64,000 bases of DNA from Lutjanus erythropterus (GCA_020091685.1 CM034591.1:24023312-24087311); one strand, 5' to 3'. Shown: positions 1 through 11,081, counted from the first letter of the stretch. A program made the numbers and translations. The notes: generated from the letters alone by a model not told the origin.

Positions 1-111
1 CAACATTTTCTAATAAAAAAAATGAGTAAAATGATGAATCAATTATCAAAGTAGGTGGTAAATTTAATATTTGACTAGTAATTGATTCAACGACTAATTG
101 TTGCAGCTCTA
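1..111 (+). mobile_element. hAT-like MITE, family A, 3' part cut by window edge
   Basis: The stretch ends in ...CTAATTGTTGCAGCTCTA, the right terminal inverted repeat seen again near 20,045 and 58,401. The AT-rich body before it (ATCAATTATCAAAGTAG..., ATTTGACTAGTAATTGATT) matches the matching part of those copies. The family is a short non-autonomous element with TAGGGCTGCAACTAA-like left ends. I assign it to the hAT group by end sequence and from memory of common teleost repeats. The left part lies outside the window, so its length and target duplication cannot be checked. Confidence 0.7.
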
Positions 112-780
112 ATTCTTTCACTAAGTAAAGCGGAAAATCAGTTAATTGTTAAGTCAGTGGTGAATATGATTCAATAAACAGACAACAATCATGTCTGTCA
201 CTATCTAATGCACCATGGTGTTAATAATCACAATGTGTTATAAAAGGCAAGAAATAAATATAAAAAAGAAATGTAGGAAAGAGCATTTGCTTTTACTGTC
301 TTTCAAAAAATATAAATGAACATGTCCTTTTTTCTATTTTATTTTTATGAATTTCTTATTTCAAACAAACTGCAACATTTCAGTAACCACTTCAGGCTAA
401 AAAAGTAACAACGTTGCAAAGCAGTCAAACAGATTTAACTGCTTCAGAATCATCACAGTTTGCCACACAGTTTGGTTTTTTTATCTCAGCGAGGAAAAAC
501 ACATCAAATACACAAAATCACAGAGAAGAGAAAAGCTGTAACCTTTGAGAAAGTCGATCAGAGGCGATCAGAGGTGTAGAAGCACCTAGTACAGCCCAGA
601 GCAGTAAAGACAACCCACTTCAACTTGAAAAACATGACATTTGCCACCTCGGAGCATAAAACGTGTCTCTCTAACTCTACACCTGTAAACCTGTAAACCC
701 ACACAATGTAGATCAACAGGGAAACCGAGCTCTTCTCTCACTCCAGCAAACACTATTAAAAGTTACTCAGTAATGGGGCG
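112..780. other. AT-rich stretch, nothing recognised
   Basis: There is no long open frame, microsatellite or repeat that I recognise. The sequence is ordinary AT-rich non-coding DNA. Confidence 0.5.
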
Positions 781-818
781 TACATGCTGTGTACAGTGTG
801 TGTGTAACTGTGTGTGTG

Positions 819-855
819 AGTGGGGGGGTGGGGGGGGGCGGTGGGAGGGGAAGGA
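819..855 (+). repeat. G-run tract, possible G-quadruplex
   Basis: Runs of 7, 8, 3 and 4 G separated by one to three bases follow a short imperfect TG stretch (796-820). The pattern G3+N1-7 repeated four times is met, so a quadruplex on the plus strand is possible. The open frame across it is low-complexity and not a gene. Confidence 0.6.
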
Positions 856-939
856 GACAGTGTGAAAAAAGTGAAAGCATGAGTGAGTGCTGGTCAGCAA
901 ATCAGTCAGTCAGCAAAGTGAAACAGAGCAGGGCAGCTG

Positions 940-1080
940 CACAGAAAAAGGAAGAAGGCACAGGTACCTGTTTGGAGCCGTCCGGTGGCGGGGATCAGCC
1001 CTCCAGCTTTGGCATGCATTAATTATCCTCTAGAAAAGATGGCCGCTCTATAGGCTCGCTCCTACTGTCCACACAGTCAA
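940..1080. promoter_or_regulatory. candidate conserved non-coding island
   Basis: This GC-richer, repeat-free block contains GCATTAATTATCC (a homeodomain-type TAATTA core) next to AAGATGGCCGC (a YY1-like word). It contrasts with the flanking AT-rich DNA. Regulatory function is inferred from composition and motifs only. Confidence 0.22.
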
Positions 1081-1084
1081 AAGA

Positions 1085-1195
1085 AAAGGATGGATGGAGA
1101 GGAGCAGGAGAGAGGAAGAGGAAGAGAAATGGGAGATGAGGACAGAAGGGAGGCAGAGAGAAGAGAGGAGGGAGAAGGAGAGGGAGAGTCAGATC
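1085..1195 (+). repeat. polypurine (GA-rich) tract
   Basis: About 110 bases are almost all A and G on this strand (AGGAGAGAGGAAGAGG, GAGAGAAGAGAGGAGGG). The reverse strand therefore gives a long Pro/Leu/Ser-rich open frame, which I read as compositional. Such tracts can form triplex DNA. Confidence 0.8.
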
Positions 1196-1231
1196 CTCTG
1201 CTGCCCTGACACCATGACTGGTCCACGTGAG

Positions 1232-1435
1232 ATTGATCACACACACACTCGCACACTCACACACTGAGGCCTCTGCAGTGACAGGGGGGAACTGCCAAGG
1301 AGTAGCATGCTTTGTCTAGCCTGGGGGACACACATGCACAGACGCACGAACGGCCACAACGCACACGTGCACGCACATGCATGTTATGAACGTGCACATA
1401 CACAAACACAAACACACACACAGACACACATGGCC
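1232..1435. repeat. imperfect CA-rich region
   Basis: Degenerate (CA)n/(CACG)n sequence with interruptions spans this stretch. It is clearest at 1238-1262 and 1384-1432. Confidence 0.7.
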
Positions 1436-1445
1436 TATATGACAC

Positions 1446-2224
1446 ACATGTCTTATGAGTTTTAGCTGTAATTAAAGCTTCCTTTTTAAAATAAACCCAT
1501 CATTTCACCTAAAGCTAGACTCCACATTTGCTTTATACTACTTTTTCCTCATTCTGTCACCCAGACTATGAAAAGGATTTGGTGTTTGAGAAGGCCTCAT
1601 TAACATTCACTGGCTGCCCCCCCTGCACATCTGTTCAGTAGTCTAATGCCTGGTAGATTGTGGGGCAGCTGAAAATGGACAGCGAAATAAAAAGGGTCAA
1701 AAGTCTGGCACTGAGAAGCGAGAGGACTGTGATTACACACAATAGACAATAAAAGAGATGCATATGAGCGGCGGCAGCAGTGTGCCTGGCCTCTGCACCT
1801 TCATGGAGGACAAGGTTCACGCTAATCTCATGAATGCCTTAAACACACACACACACACACACACACACTCACTCACAAATGCATGACAACTACTTGCAAA
1901 CAAAACAATTGTGAGCATCAACTCTAAAAGCAAAATTTATATTCAAATGTGCTTTTTTTAAAATGCTTTTAATTTGGTAATTGTGTATTTAAGTTGCCAA
2001 GTTTGCTGTCACTTTATTTTAGTGTGATTTTTTTTTTTTAAATAAAGTAATTACTGACCGCATCCTTCCATTACATCCATACTGTAAGTCAAATAAACAT
2101 GAAGCAGTGAGATATAAGCAGCGATGGTGATATTGAAAATCAATTTGCATTGCATTAACCAAATATAAAGGCTAGCAGTTCAGTTCTCCACTGCTTAGAA
2201 AAATCACATTTCCCAAATCAAGCG
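1446..2224. other. non-coding, no gene seen
   Basis: AT-rich sequence holding one microsatellite (listed separately) and a short T run at 2031-2039. No element is recognised. Confidence 0.5.
1842..1868. repeat. (CA)13 microsatellite
   Basis: A pure AC dinucleotide array runs into CTCACTCAC. Confidence 0.97.
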
Positions 2225-2480
2225 TCCCCTTCAGCCATCGTCTCCTGTCAGCAGCCAGGAGGGGCTGTCTCCGTCAGCTGGCCTCTGTATGCAGATTGAT
2301 CCAGATGGACATAGCGTCCAGACCTCCAGTCCCCCATAGACCCTCTGGCTGAACTTGACTCCCAGCGCTACAGATGGGAGGGAGGGCCCCTCACCTTTGG
2401 TGAACCCTGGACCCCGACACCCCAACATCCCTCACCCCCTCCCCTTGATACGACAGACCGCAGACTGAGCCACCTATCTG
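2225..2480. promoter_or_regulatory. GC-rich island, possibly conserved or exonic
   Basis: This GC-rich, repeat-free block lies between AT-rich flanks. The minus strand holds a 65-codon frame (2231-2428) of ordinary amino-acid composition but with no domain I recognise. Either a regulatory element or chance is possible. I see no splice pair that makes a clear exon. Confidence 0.2.
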
Positions 2481-2959
2481 GCATTAACAATCATTCCAGA
2501 TTGAATTCAGGTCGCTTTCCCAACAGCTATCATCACAGATAGCTGATCAATACTGGGACATTATCACAGAACGCTTCCTCAAACACAGTGTCAACATGCG
2601 AGTGCTGGTCGGGGAGTGTGTGTGTGATCACTGAGGTGGAAAGGAGTCGTGGCCTGGCGGTTACGCAGAGGAGCCTCAGAGAGGAGAACCCTTTGAGCAG
2701 AGCTTGAACCCTGGGGGGCTGCAGGTTTGACTGGCTATGTTGCTGAGCATGCTGGGCCACAACTTAAAAGGAGATCAGAGGGCTGTACCTCAGAGCAGCA
2801 AAGCCCTCTTCCTTCCTCCTCATCTCTGTCTGTCTCTCTCAACACTCTCAGCCTGCCCATTTTCTACACATTTTTACAAACCACTTCACATTTTACTGTG
2901 AATTCTGGATGTAAAATACAACATTTGTGCAAACAAAACACTTGAAATACATAGGCTTG
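2481..2959. other. non-coding, no gene seen
   Basis: The composition is mixed, with pyrimidine-rich sequence at 2807-2870. Short open frames on both strands match nothing I know. Confidence 0.45.
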
Positions 2960-3105
2960 AGAAGTAACGATTAGATGTAATGGAGTTACATGATTAGGAC
3001 ACAAAACAGGGAAATGTATTCCTTTATAGTAACAGAAAAAAAGACATCATTAGATTACAGATACATTTAGTAAAAATGGGGATTATTAGTAGGATTACAA
3101 TTTTA
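2960..3105 (+). repeat. dispersed fish repeat (TGTAATGGAGTTACAT type)
   Basis: AGTAACGATTAGATGTAATG, then GAGTTACATGATTAGGA, and later ATTAGATTACAGATACATTT and ATTATTAGTAGGATTACA, are the typical words of a degenerate repeat common in fish genomes. The assignment rests on memory of that family. Ends and class are uncertain. Confidence 0.5.
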
Positions 3106-4009
3106 AAATTCATTTTAAAATATAGGACAATTGTCTACCATGCACAACACCACTATGGTCTCCAGTGAAACTGACCATACAGTTGCTAATTCACTATTAT
3201 GTTGTGTAATGAAAAAATGTTTTTACTCTGGGTGAATAAACTGCTCTAAAAACTGAACTTATTTAAAAACATGTCTAAAACAGATGGGGCAGTTTGGATT
3301 CATTCATTCACATTTTGTAAATATTACTTGCTTTCTGCTTGTAGATGTCTAGCTTATCCCAACCTTTTTTCCCAAGCAAAGAAAGTATATACATGCCATA
3401 TTCACTAAAAGAACCTGCTGACAATTTTAAGTGAGCGTTTTGCATAAATATATTAATTCTGGATGTGATGGACCAGTTAGATCAAATAAATTGTTGAACT
3501 GTTGGTTGCTTTGCAGCGCAGTCAGCCTGCAGACTCCTGTGCTGACTGACAGTGGGGCAACAGCAGTGTGACCCCCACAGACCACCACCCCACTCACCCC
3601 AACCCACATCCTCTAAGTACCTCATCAGACCTGCATCTCTCGTCCATCCTGGCCCAGCCCGACCCGTCTCACTCTAAACCTGTGAATTAGTCAGACTTGT
3701 TTGTTTGTGCACATCTTACCATCTCTCTTCCATTCATTTTTAAACACCATCCCTTATGTCCCCCTGTCTGTCCATTAGTGCTCTGCTGTATAAAGCAAAT
3801 GGCCATGAATTTACCTCAGGGCGATGCAGACGAGAGCATCGGAAGGAAGGAAGGAAGAAAGAGAAGAAAAAAAGTGCTAGGGGAAAAAAGGCGGCAAAAA
3901 TTGTGAAACTCCTATGTATTTCATTTGGTCTTACATAATTCATTTTGAAATGCATCTTGGATGATGTAAATCTGTTCAGAGGCACCCTCTATTCCAAGCC
4001 TTTACCCTT
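3106..4009. other. non-coding, no gene seen
   Basis: This holds a short GGAA/GAAA purine run (3838-3900). Frames of 60-81 codons crossing that run are compositional. No element is recognised. Confidence 0.45.
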
Positions 4010-4520
4010 AAATGTCTCTGTGGTTGGAGTGTCCTGAGGCAGTTTGGACCTACCAGCCTTCCCCACCCCCAGCCTTAATAAATCATTATGGAGCAGAGCC
4101 GCACTTATCAAGCTGGTCAGAGACCTCTAATGAGCGCAGGGACCACGACTCCGCACAGCCCCAGAAATATTTTATTAAGAGTACATTTAAACACACACCA
4201 CTCACGGTGTATGACCACATTGGTGAGCCCCCTGTATCACATCTGCATCATAAATAGCAGGCCTGAGACCACAGGCTGGATGTGTGATCCACACGTTGCT
4301 TAAGCTGCCCACTGTGATGCAGCTACCTCTGTCTTCTAGTCTAACCTGTCCAAAGGCCGACGCTGAGTGCCCTCTATGGAGCGCTTGGATTATTTCCTGG
4401 ATCCTGATGGCTCCTGTGGGGCCTTGTGACCTTTGCTCTTATGCTCTAGTTATGATGGCCCTTCAGAGGAGAGGACATACTTGCAAGTCAGACTCAGGTC
4501 ATCTCGCTGAATAATGGTTC
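4010..4520. promoter_or_regulatory. candidate conserved non-coding island
   Basis: About 500 bases have moderate GC and no simple repeats. Words include CCTTAATAAATCATTATGG (a Hox/POU-like AT core), TTTATTAAGAG and TCATAAATAGCAGG (MEF2-like). Overlapping 71-81 codon frames exist but lack splice context. Enhancer-like by appearance only. Confidence 0.25.
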
Positions 4521-6659
4521 TCAGCTTCTTTATGTCCATTGTCTGCTTTATGTGGGAAACTGAATGGGCAGAATTATGGAAATCTACATGCTTCTTTGAT
4601 GCAAACCTGACATAATTCAGGATTTTGTCAAAGTACGGCCATTTTTCTTTTACAACCTTGATTACAAAAAGTTAAGAACTGTGTAAAATGTAGATAAAAC
4701 AGATTTCAGTAATTTGCTAATCCTTTTCAATATTCAATAATCAACTGAATACAGTACAAATACAACATATTTAATATTCAAACTCATAAACTTGTTTTTT
4801 GTAAACATACTCATTCTGAATTTGATTTAGATTCAGTTTTTCTTTACATTTTACACAGGAAGGCTCAACAATAAGGACTGACAGCTTTTTTTTCATGAGG
4901 CAAGTAAAATGCAATGTCAGGCTAGTAAATCTAGAAACTCACCCGTCTGACCAGACAAGTAGTTAAAAAGCATCAAACAATTAAACTATTTTGATTATCA
5001 ATTAATCATTAAAGTAATTTCGGGTTTTAGATTGACAGAACCATCTTTAAAGACATAAGTTTGGACTTTTGGAAAAATAAAATAGATTTTGGACGCACTT
5101 GCCCTACTGGGCGAGTGGAAAAATACATAAACATTAAACCCTGCACAGCGTCCCAATGTTTTTTGAAATTAGGGTTGTAAATGAGATACTGGCCACAACC
5201 ACTGCTTTCATTATTGTTTCAGACTAAATATACTCCCTCTTCTCTTTAATTGATGAAGTCAGATGTTTGACTGAAATGAACCACACATCTAAATACCTTG
5301 TGGAAGAGAAGCACACTGTCTTAAACATTATTTATCAATCATTTTCTTTATGACAGCTCTGTCAAATCAAAGTTTTGTGATTGACAAAAATGTAGAGTGA
5401 AATAACTGCTGTTGTACATTTGAAAAGAAAAGAAATCCATGTGCTTCTTCTAATGTATTTTTTTTCTAATGAATTAATGCAGTTTAAAGCAGTATAGCAG
5501 AGATTTGAGGGTAAAGTGAGAAATAGAAAGAGTTCATGTCACAGGTTATGGCCAGTCTCTTTGATACAGGCAGACTATCATTAAAGAAATGTTCAGGCTC
5601 TCAGCCATGAATCCACCATTCAAAAATACCTGACCTAGGATAATGGCAAGTACATTGTTAATGCATCATTATTTTAATAAGCTGGAAAATTACTTGGGCC
5701 ACTGAACAAAGTCAGAATGAGCAAGGACTCTGTGACAGTAATAATAAAAGGTAAGAAAGTCTTTCTTTTACATTCCTTTTAAGTTCCCAACATCCAAGAC
5801 TGAAGAAAACTAGTAAGAAAAAAATCATTACGTTGTTGTTTCATCTGACTCTTTTCTTCCCCAGCACAGAAACACCGGGCTGATTAAAGATGACTAAAAA
5901 CTAAAACCGACCAAGCTACATACTTCTTCTCTTTCCTCTTCTCCTCAACTTTTATTTTTAATGGAAAATCGGCCCCGAGCTCGTTTACTCAGGAACAGAG
6001 GGATATAAATGTTTTAAAATTTAACCAAAAAAGAAAAAGAAAGGGAAGAAAATGGAATGGAAGAAGGAAAGGATAGGTAATAAGAGAAAGATTTTAATCT
6101 CAATAATTCATAAAGCAGTCCTTCAATCCCCTTTTTTCTCTCTGCTGACTGGTGTTTGATGAAGATACAGGCTCTCTCTCTGCTGGGCTCCAGCAAGGTA
6201 AATGTTGTGCGGTGTAGATGGGCCTCCGATAAGGCCAATATATGAGACACTTACCAGGGGGGAGTGAGAAAACGGCATTACCCAGGCTGAACATAGGGGT
6301 GGAGAGCAGAGCAGGACGGGATCAGAAACAAGGTTAGAATGGCAGGAAAGGCCCTGAGGGAGGCCGGGCAAGACAACAACTCAGACTGCACACTGATTGT
6401 AGCACCTGGGGTCACAGGGTCAGTGAGAGGGTGGGACACAGATACTCAAAGCTCAGAGAACCTGTGTTTGCTCATATAGAAACTCATCTGAAACCTACTG
6501 GAACCCAAAATGTCACTAGCGTTGTTGGTGAGGTGTTGCATTTCACAACCATGATGTATTATGTTGCTTTTACTATTTTTGGTGATCTGTAGCACTGCAC
6601 TTGCAGCAGAGCACTGCACTTTTTTTCTGCAAGGGAGACTGTAAATACTTCCAGGGTTG
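4521..6659. other. AT-rich non-coding stretch
   Basis: No gene is seen. A fragment at 4975-5025 (CAATTAAACTATTTTGATTA, then ATTAATCATTAAAG) resembles the reverse orientation of family A MITEs and may be an old relic. The short exon-like window on the minus strand near 6250 has weak splice sites and no supported coding content. Confidence 0.4.
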
Positions 6660-6790
6660 TGACGGTTGCTTTAAAAATGTACCTGAGTACAATTACTAAT
6701 TGCCTGTTAAAAAAATGTACTCAGTAAACTAACCCAAGTATCACAATATTAAAGTAATGTAACTTGACTTCTTTCTGTTACATTTGGTTT
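6660..6790. repeat. possible degenerate relic of family C repeat
   Basis: Repeated words such as ATGTACCTGAGTACAATTAC, ATGTACTCAGTAAACTAA and AAAGTAATGTAACTTGACTT recall the ends of the family C copies at 18.7 and 25.6 kb. Similarity is weak. Confidence 0.3.
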
Positions 6791-7386
6791 ACTTCAATAC
6801 CAAATATGGTGAAATTGTTGAACCTAATATGTTTTATGCTTGTTCATTAATTGTTTGTCCAGCTATTCCTTACTTTGTGTATGTGCATGTACATTTGATT
6901 AAGCAGTAATAATTTTGTGCATTTAAATGTACTTTATTGAATATGATATTCACGCTTCATTTCAAGTGCCTTCAACTTATTCTAGGACTTGTGTTTTTAC
7001 ACACACACCATCCCATTCACCAGCATCACCACGTACAGTCCCAAAATATTTGTCAGTAGCAGTCGTAGTGGTAGTAATAGTAGTAATAGTGTTGACAGGT
7101 TCACTGACTGGATTTCTGTGTAGCTAACAGCAGTGATTGGTCCTACCTGTTAACGTTTCTTTAAATTAGATTAGATATCGAGTCCGTGGATGATGACAGA
7201 ATTTTTCTAACTTGAAGGCAGAACATGCATTGTACTGTCATGTTGTTGCCTTTTCTCTTTTAAAAACAAAATAATGTTGACATTTCCACCCGAGCTATAA
7301 ATAATTAGAAAAACATGCTTCAAAATATCTGGAAAATGTGACAGATCAAATGAGAACACATGTAAGGCTTAGATGTTGATGAACTG
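6791..7386. other. non-coding, no gene seen
   Basis: AT-rich sequence with a short GTAGTNGTAGTAATAGTAG run near 7056-7090. Nothing else is recognised. Confidence 0.45.
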
Positions 7387-7625
7387 CAGAGCTACAATGC
7401 TTAAAGGATTAACTGCCAACTTATTTTGATAATTGATTAATCATTTCAGTCGTTTTTCATGCAAAAATGTCAACTATTTTCTGGTTCCAGCTTCTTAAAT
7501 GCGAGGATTTTTTCTGTTGTTCTTTGTCATTTATGATAATAAATGAAGAGTCTTTGGGCTTTGGACTGTTGGTTGGACAAAATAAGCAATTTGAAGACGT
7601 CACTTTGGAAAGTGTGATGAGTAAA
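7387..7625 (-). mobile_element. hAT-like MITE, family A, first of two tandem copies
   Basis: Reverse-oriented copy. It starts CAGAGCTACAATGC and passes through AACTTATTTTGATAATTGAT, TTCTGGTTCCAGCTTCTTAA, TTGGACAAAATAAGCAATTT and GACGTCACTTTGG, which are the same blocks in the same order as the copies at 16,278 and 62,344. It joins the next copy head to tail with no spacer. Confidence 0.75.
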
Positions 7626-7892
7626 GCTACAAAAAATTAACCGATTACTAATTGACTACTAAATTAATCATCAGTTACTTTGATACTTATTTAATCATTT
7701 TGAATCATTAAGAAAAGATCTCATCTTCTCAAATGTGAATATTTTCTAGTTTCTTTATTCCTTTATGACAGTACGCTAAATATCTTTGGGTTGTGCACAA
7801 AACAAGATGTTTGAGGATGTTACCTTAGGCTTCAAGAAACAGTGAGCAACATTTTTTTTTACTGTTCTCTCACATTTTATAGACTGAATTGT
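7626..7892 (-). mobile_element. hAT-like MITE, family A, second tandem copy
   Basis: The motif series restarts here: AAGCTACAAAAAATTAACCG, AATATTTTCTAGTTTCTTTA, CTTTGGGTTGTGCACAAAAC, then ATTTTATAGACTGAA at the far end. Its orientation is the same as the preceding copy. The final TIR is degraded. Confidence 0.75.
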
Positions 7893-8429
7893 AAACTATA
7901 GCTCCTAAAAGCAGCTCCTTTGATTGAACACAGGCCACAGCTCTGTCACACAGGATCTACATTAAGTCCAGTATCATGTTGCTGTAATCACACGGAAGTC
8001 TTAAGCTTCCACTGACATTCAGTAAAATAACATTCAGCCCAGTTTTAACACATGCCTGCCACATGGTAAATTCTTCTCAAGGTCTGATAACATAACATTG
8101 TGACAGATCGTAAAGTGGGGGAAAGCAACATCTATGTTAAAGGCACTAGACCTATGGAGCCAGGTGTGAACAGGTGTGAAGCTGGTCAACAGCAGACATT
8201 ATGAGAGCAGAGAGGCAGGAGAGCTTGAGAGACTAGTGAGTCATGGAAGCATCTCTACAGTGAAAAGCTTGGTATCCTCCAACAGAGGAAACAGGCTTAG
8301 TGGTTGGAGGATAGATCTTTTTTTTCCTTGCCACAGTTAATTTTCAAATCTCCAACATCCTATGGCTGTCTGTTTTTCTTCTTCTTCTTTTCTGTTTTTT
8401 CTGCTTTTATTCTTTTCTTTTAAAATGAA
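7893..8429. other. non-coding, no gene seen
   Basis: Nothing is recognised. There is a CTT-rich pyrimidine stretch at 8373-8422. Confidence 0.45.
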
Positions 8430-8720
8430 ACTGGAGCTGGGGCGGTGATAGTGATAGATGGCTCAGCGCTCTAACACTTTATCCAATCCGGCGCAGATTT
8501 CATCCAATAAAGAATCACTTGTGCACTCTCAAACTAAATGGAAGTCAGGCAGCGGAGAGAAAGGGGCTGCCGTGTGTTTCTGAGCTGCGAAAATCAAATT
8601 TTCTTAAAGCTGCCGCAGCAGTGGCTGGCGGAAAAGGCAGCAACAGCCATGACTGGCCAGGGCCACGTCTGCACACACAATTTAATCCATCACAGAGCGC
8701 CTGACACCATATCAATCAAC
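8430..8720. promoter_or_regulatory. candidate conserved non-coding island
   Basis: A GC-richer block free of repeats, with TTATCCAATCCGGCGCAG, TCATCCAATAAAGAATCAC, GCCATGACTGGCCAGGG and TATCAATCAACC (TALE/PBX-like). Two overlapping frames (61 and 84 codons) cross it but look incidental. Function is inferred from appearance. Confidence 0.27.
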
Positions 8721-8910
8721 CTTTCATCAGCATGCCCCCTCAACCCCCCCAAAAAAGAAAAAAAAACAATATTTCTATTCAATCACCTCTGACTGAACCA
8801 GGCCTACAACCCACTGACCAATGGGGAGGACCAGAAAACTCCAGGTGGTTCAAAAATCTTTTCACGTGAACACAAGAATAAAGTAGAACATGTGCACTCA
8901 TGCTTATTCT

Positions 8911-8947
8911 CAGTGTGTGTGTAAGTGCGTGCGTGCGTGTGTGTGCA
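8911..8947. repeat. imperfect (TG)n/(CGTG)n microsatellite
   Basis: The tract reads GTGTGTGTGTAAGTGCGTGC and continues with CGTG and GTGTGTGTGC units. Confidence 0.85.
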
Positions 8948-9083
8948 CAGACACAAAATGGTGGAGAAAATATTCAGAAATCTAAGACATTCCTATTGCT
9001 GCCCCAAGAGGTACAATACACATGTGGAACATATTTCCACAGTCAGAAATGAACAGGTGTAAATAAAGAAAGTACAAACACAC

Positions 9084-9310
9084 CAGAGATGGGACCGATC
9101 CAAACCAGTACCACTATCTGGGACCAACATCATCAGATATCGGACTAATGTCACCAGTCAACATATCGATCCTGTTTTTAAGTCCTACATTGTTATTAAT
9201 TGTGCTACACAACACGAAATGAGAAGTAAATAGCTATTTTGACAGCAACTCTACATTGACATGTAACAGACGTGCTACTACCTGCAGTACATATGAATGT
9301 CACAAGCCAC
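9084..9310 (+). repeat. dispersed fish repeat fragment
   Basis: GAGATGGGACCGATCC followed by CAGATATCGGACTAATGTCA and GATCCTGTTTTTAAGTCCTA resembles a teleost interspersed repeat full of CCGATAC/TATCGG words. Its relation to the neighbouring family B elements is unclear. Assigned by recall, with no TIR pair visible. Confidence 0.45.
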
Positions 9311-9333
9311 AATCCTACAGGCTTTCATATAAT

Positions 9334-10012
9334 CAGGGGCCGACTGATACTGATTTTTGTGGGCCGATGCTAATACTGATATTAGGGGTAAAATAATTCA
9401 AATATTGGCATATTGGCTGATATTCTTATAAGTAAACACATATATTTGCGATAATGCCTCAAAAGTGGTTAACACTTGGTTGGTAGAGCGTTCGCCCCAT
9501 GTAATGAGGCTGCTGGTCCTCTGCAGTGGTCGCTGGTTCAATTCCCACCTGTGGTCCATTTGCTGCGTGTCATTCCCCCTCTCTCTCTACCCCCTTTCCT
9601 GTCATATCTTCAACTGTCCCTTTATGAATGAAGGCAAAAGCCCAAACAAATAATCTTTAAAACAAAAAAACAAGTGATTAACACTTGTGACAAAGATAAA
9701 TAATGTGGGCAGGATATTTAAAAAAAAATAACAGTATTGTTCAGAATGAAACCAGGGCATTGAAATAGTAAACTTTTACCAGTATTTTAATAATTTTAAA
9801 TAATTTTGAAAAACAAAACAAAACACACAAACAGAAATTAACACACAAAAAAAGCAACCTATAAAACTAAAAAACAAAAACAATCTGCATTGTGTTCTTT
9901 GAAAATCACTGGACAACATTTATGCCAAAATGGATTTAGACCGAAATAACTGTGATAAGTCAATACTGGGCCAATAATATCAGTTGGTTGATATATTGGT
10001 CGGGCTACAGTG
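9334..10012 (+). mobile_element. TIR DNA transposon relic, family B (plus copy)
   Basis: The left end is AGGGGCCGACTGATACTGAT and the right end is TTGATATATTGGTCGGGCTA. Read in reverse, the right end gives GCCCGACCAATATATCAACC, matching the left-end pattern of gccga(c/t)-like words. The interior is AT-rich and non-coding, so it is non-autonomous. It is interrupted by a SINE at 9479-9671. A partner copy in reverse orientation follows at once. Confidence 0.65.
9479..9671 (+). mobile_element. tRNA-derived SINE with 16-bp target duplication
   Basis: The head carries an RNA polymerase III A-box-like segment (GGTTGGTAGAGCG, 9478-9490) and a B box (GGTTCAATTCC, 9535-9545). A CT-rich body (CATTCCCCCTCTCTCTCTAC) and the tail AATAATCTTTAAAACAAAAA follow. 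Direct repeats AAGTGGTTAACACTTG (9463-9478) and AAGTGATTAACACTTG (9672-9687) flank it with one mismatch, as expected for LINE-driven insertion. The body matches a SINE type I associate with perciform fish. It is probably too degraded to be transcribed efficiently, though both boxes are readable. Confidence 0.85.
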
Positions 10013-10059
10013 GACATAACAGAACCAGACAGACATTGGGTGGCTGTTGTCGGTCTATC

Positions 10060-10437
10060 CAATCATATCAGCCTGTATCAGTATCAGTGTATATGTTGTC
10101 CAGTATGAAAACTTTATTTTGTTTGATGGAACATAATGCAGATTATTATGTTGGTTAAATATGCATTTCATGTATATGTAATCTTTTTTTTCCTTTTGTC
10201 TTTTTTTAATAGTTATTTACCATTATGAGGAATATCATACATAAATTCTACAGTTTTAGCGCACTGATCTCATTATGAACAATAAAGATTATTGTATAAC
10301 TGTCTTGTTTCCACTGCATATCTTTGTCACAAGTGTTTGATAAGCCAGTTTCAGAGATCATTGCAAATTGGCTAATATATCGATAACATATTGGAAAATT
10401 CTTACTTCCTAATATTATTATCATCAGTCAGACCCAA
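10060..10437 (-). mobile_element. TIR DNA transposon relic, family B (minus copy, partial)
   Basis: Read on the minus strand it begins GGGTCTGACTGATGATAATA and contains AACACTTGTGACAAAGATA, AATCTGCATTATGTTCCATC and TACTGGACAACATATACAC. These parallel CACTTGTGACAAAGATAAAT, AATCTGCATTGTGTTCTTTG and CACTGGACAACATTTATGCC of the plus copy at 9334-10012. The two copies lie tail to tail, about 50 bases apart. Confidence 0.6.
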
Positions 10438-10659
10438 GTAAACAAAGTAAGTATAAAAACGATGGACTCTCTGAAGTACTAACTGTTTGAAGTTTTAATA
10501 TCATTACTGCAGAGATATTACTCACAGTATGTTTGACAATGACAGAGACACCATCAAATTCTATCTCCTTCTTTAACTTTTACTGTATGTCACTAACCCA
10601 GCACCCCTCCACCTTACCCCCCTCCCATCGCTGTCCTTTGTTCCGGGAATATAGTCCCT

Positions 10660-10930
10660 CTTACCCCCTTCTGTATCCCACAGGCTGTGGCTCCAGTGGC
10701 CTATGATTTATAATTCATAGGGGCCGCTTTTATATGGGACCTTAGTCTACCTGATACCCTGCCACTGGGCCTGTCCTGGGACAGTGGGAGGGGGGCTCTT
10801 CATTACGCCTGGCACCGGAGTTCTAACATGACACCCGCCTCTTTGAAGCGCTGGCGCTGTATGTAAATTGGACATAATAATCTATTTTTCCCAGTCAAGG
10901 TTCTGAGTCATATTCCCGAAATGGATGCTG
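10660..10930. promoter_or_regulatory. candidate conserved non-coding island
   Basis: Repeat-free, GC-richer block. It contains CCTATGATTTATAATTCATA, GCTTTTATATGGGACC (SRF/CArG-like), TTGAAGCGCTGGCGCTG and GTAAATTGGACATAATAATC. It looks like an enhancer-type conserved element, but no alignment is available. Confidence 0.3.
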
Positions 10931-11009
10931 TGTTTTTTCTCCCCCCTTCTCATCAGCCATTTTGTTTTCATCAACTTCCTCTTCATGTTCTCTTTCGCTC
11001 TCATTCTTT

Positions 11010-11011
<2 letters not shown>

Positions 11012-11044
<33 letters not shown>
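11012..11044. repeat. (CA)16 microsatellite
   Basis: A pure AC array follows a pyrimidine-rich run. Confidence 0.97.
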
Positions 11045-11046
<2 letters not shown>

Positions 11047-11081
11047 TAACACGGTACTTTCCTCACTGAAAATTGAACTGA

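Noticed and set aside
1019-1264. 81-codon Leu/Pro/Ser-rich minus frame
   Set aside because: It is the complement of a polypurine tract.
6250-6300. Minus-strand acceptor/donor pair around a roughly 32-base segment
   Set aside because: The segment is too short and lacks a coding frame that joins anything.
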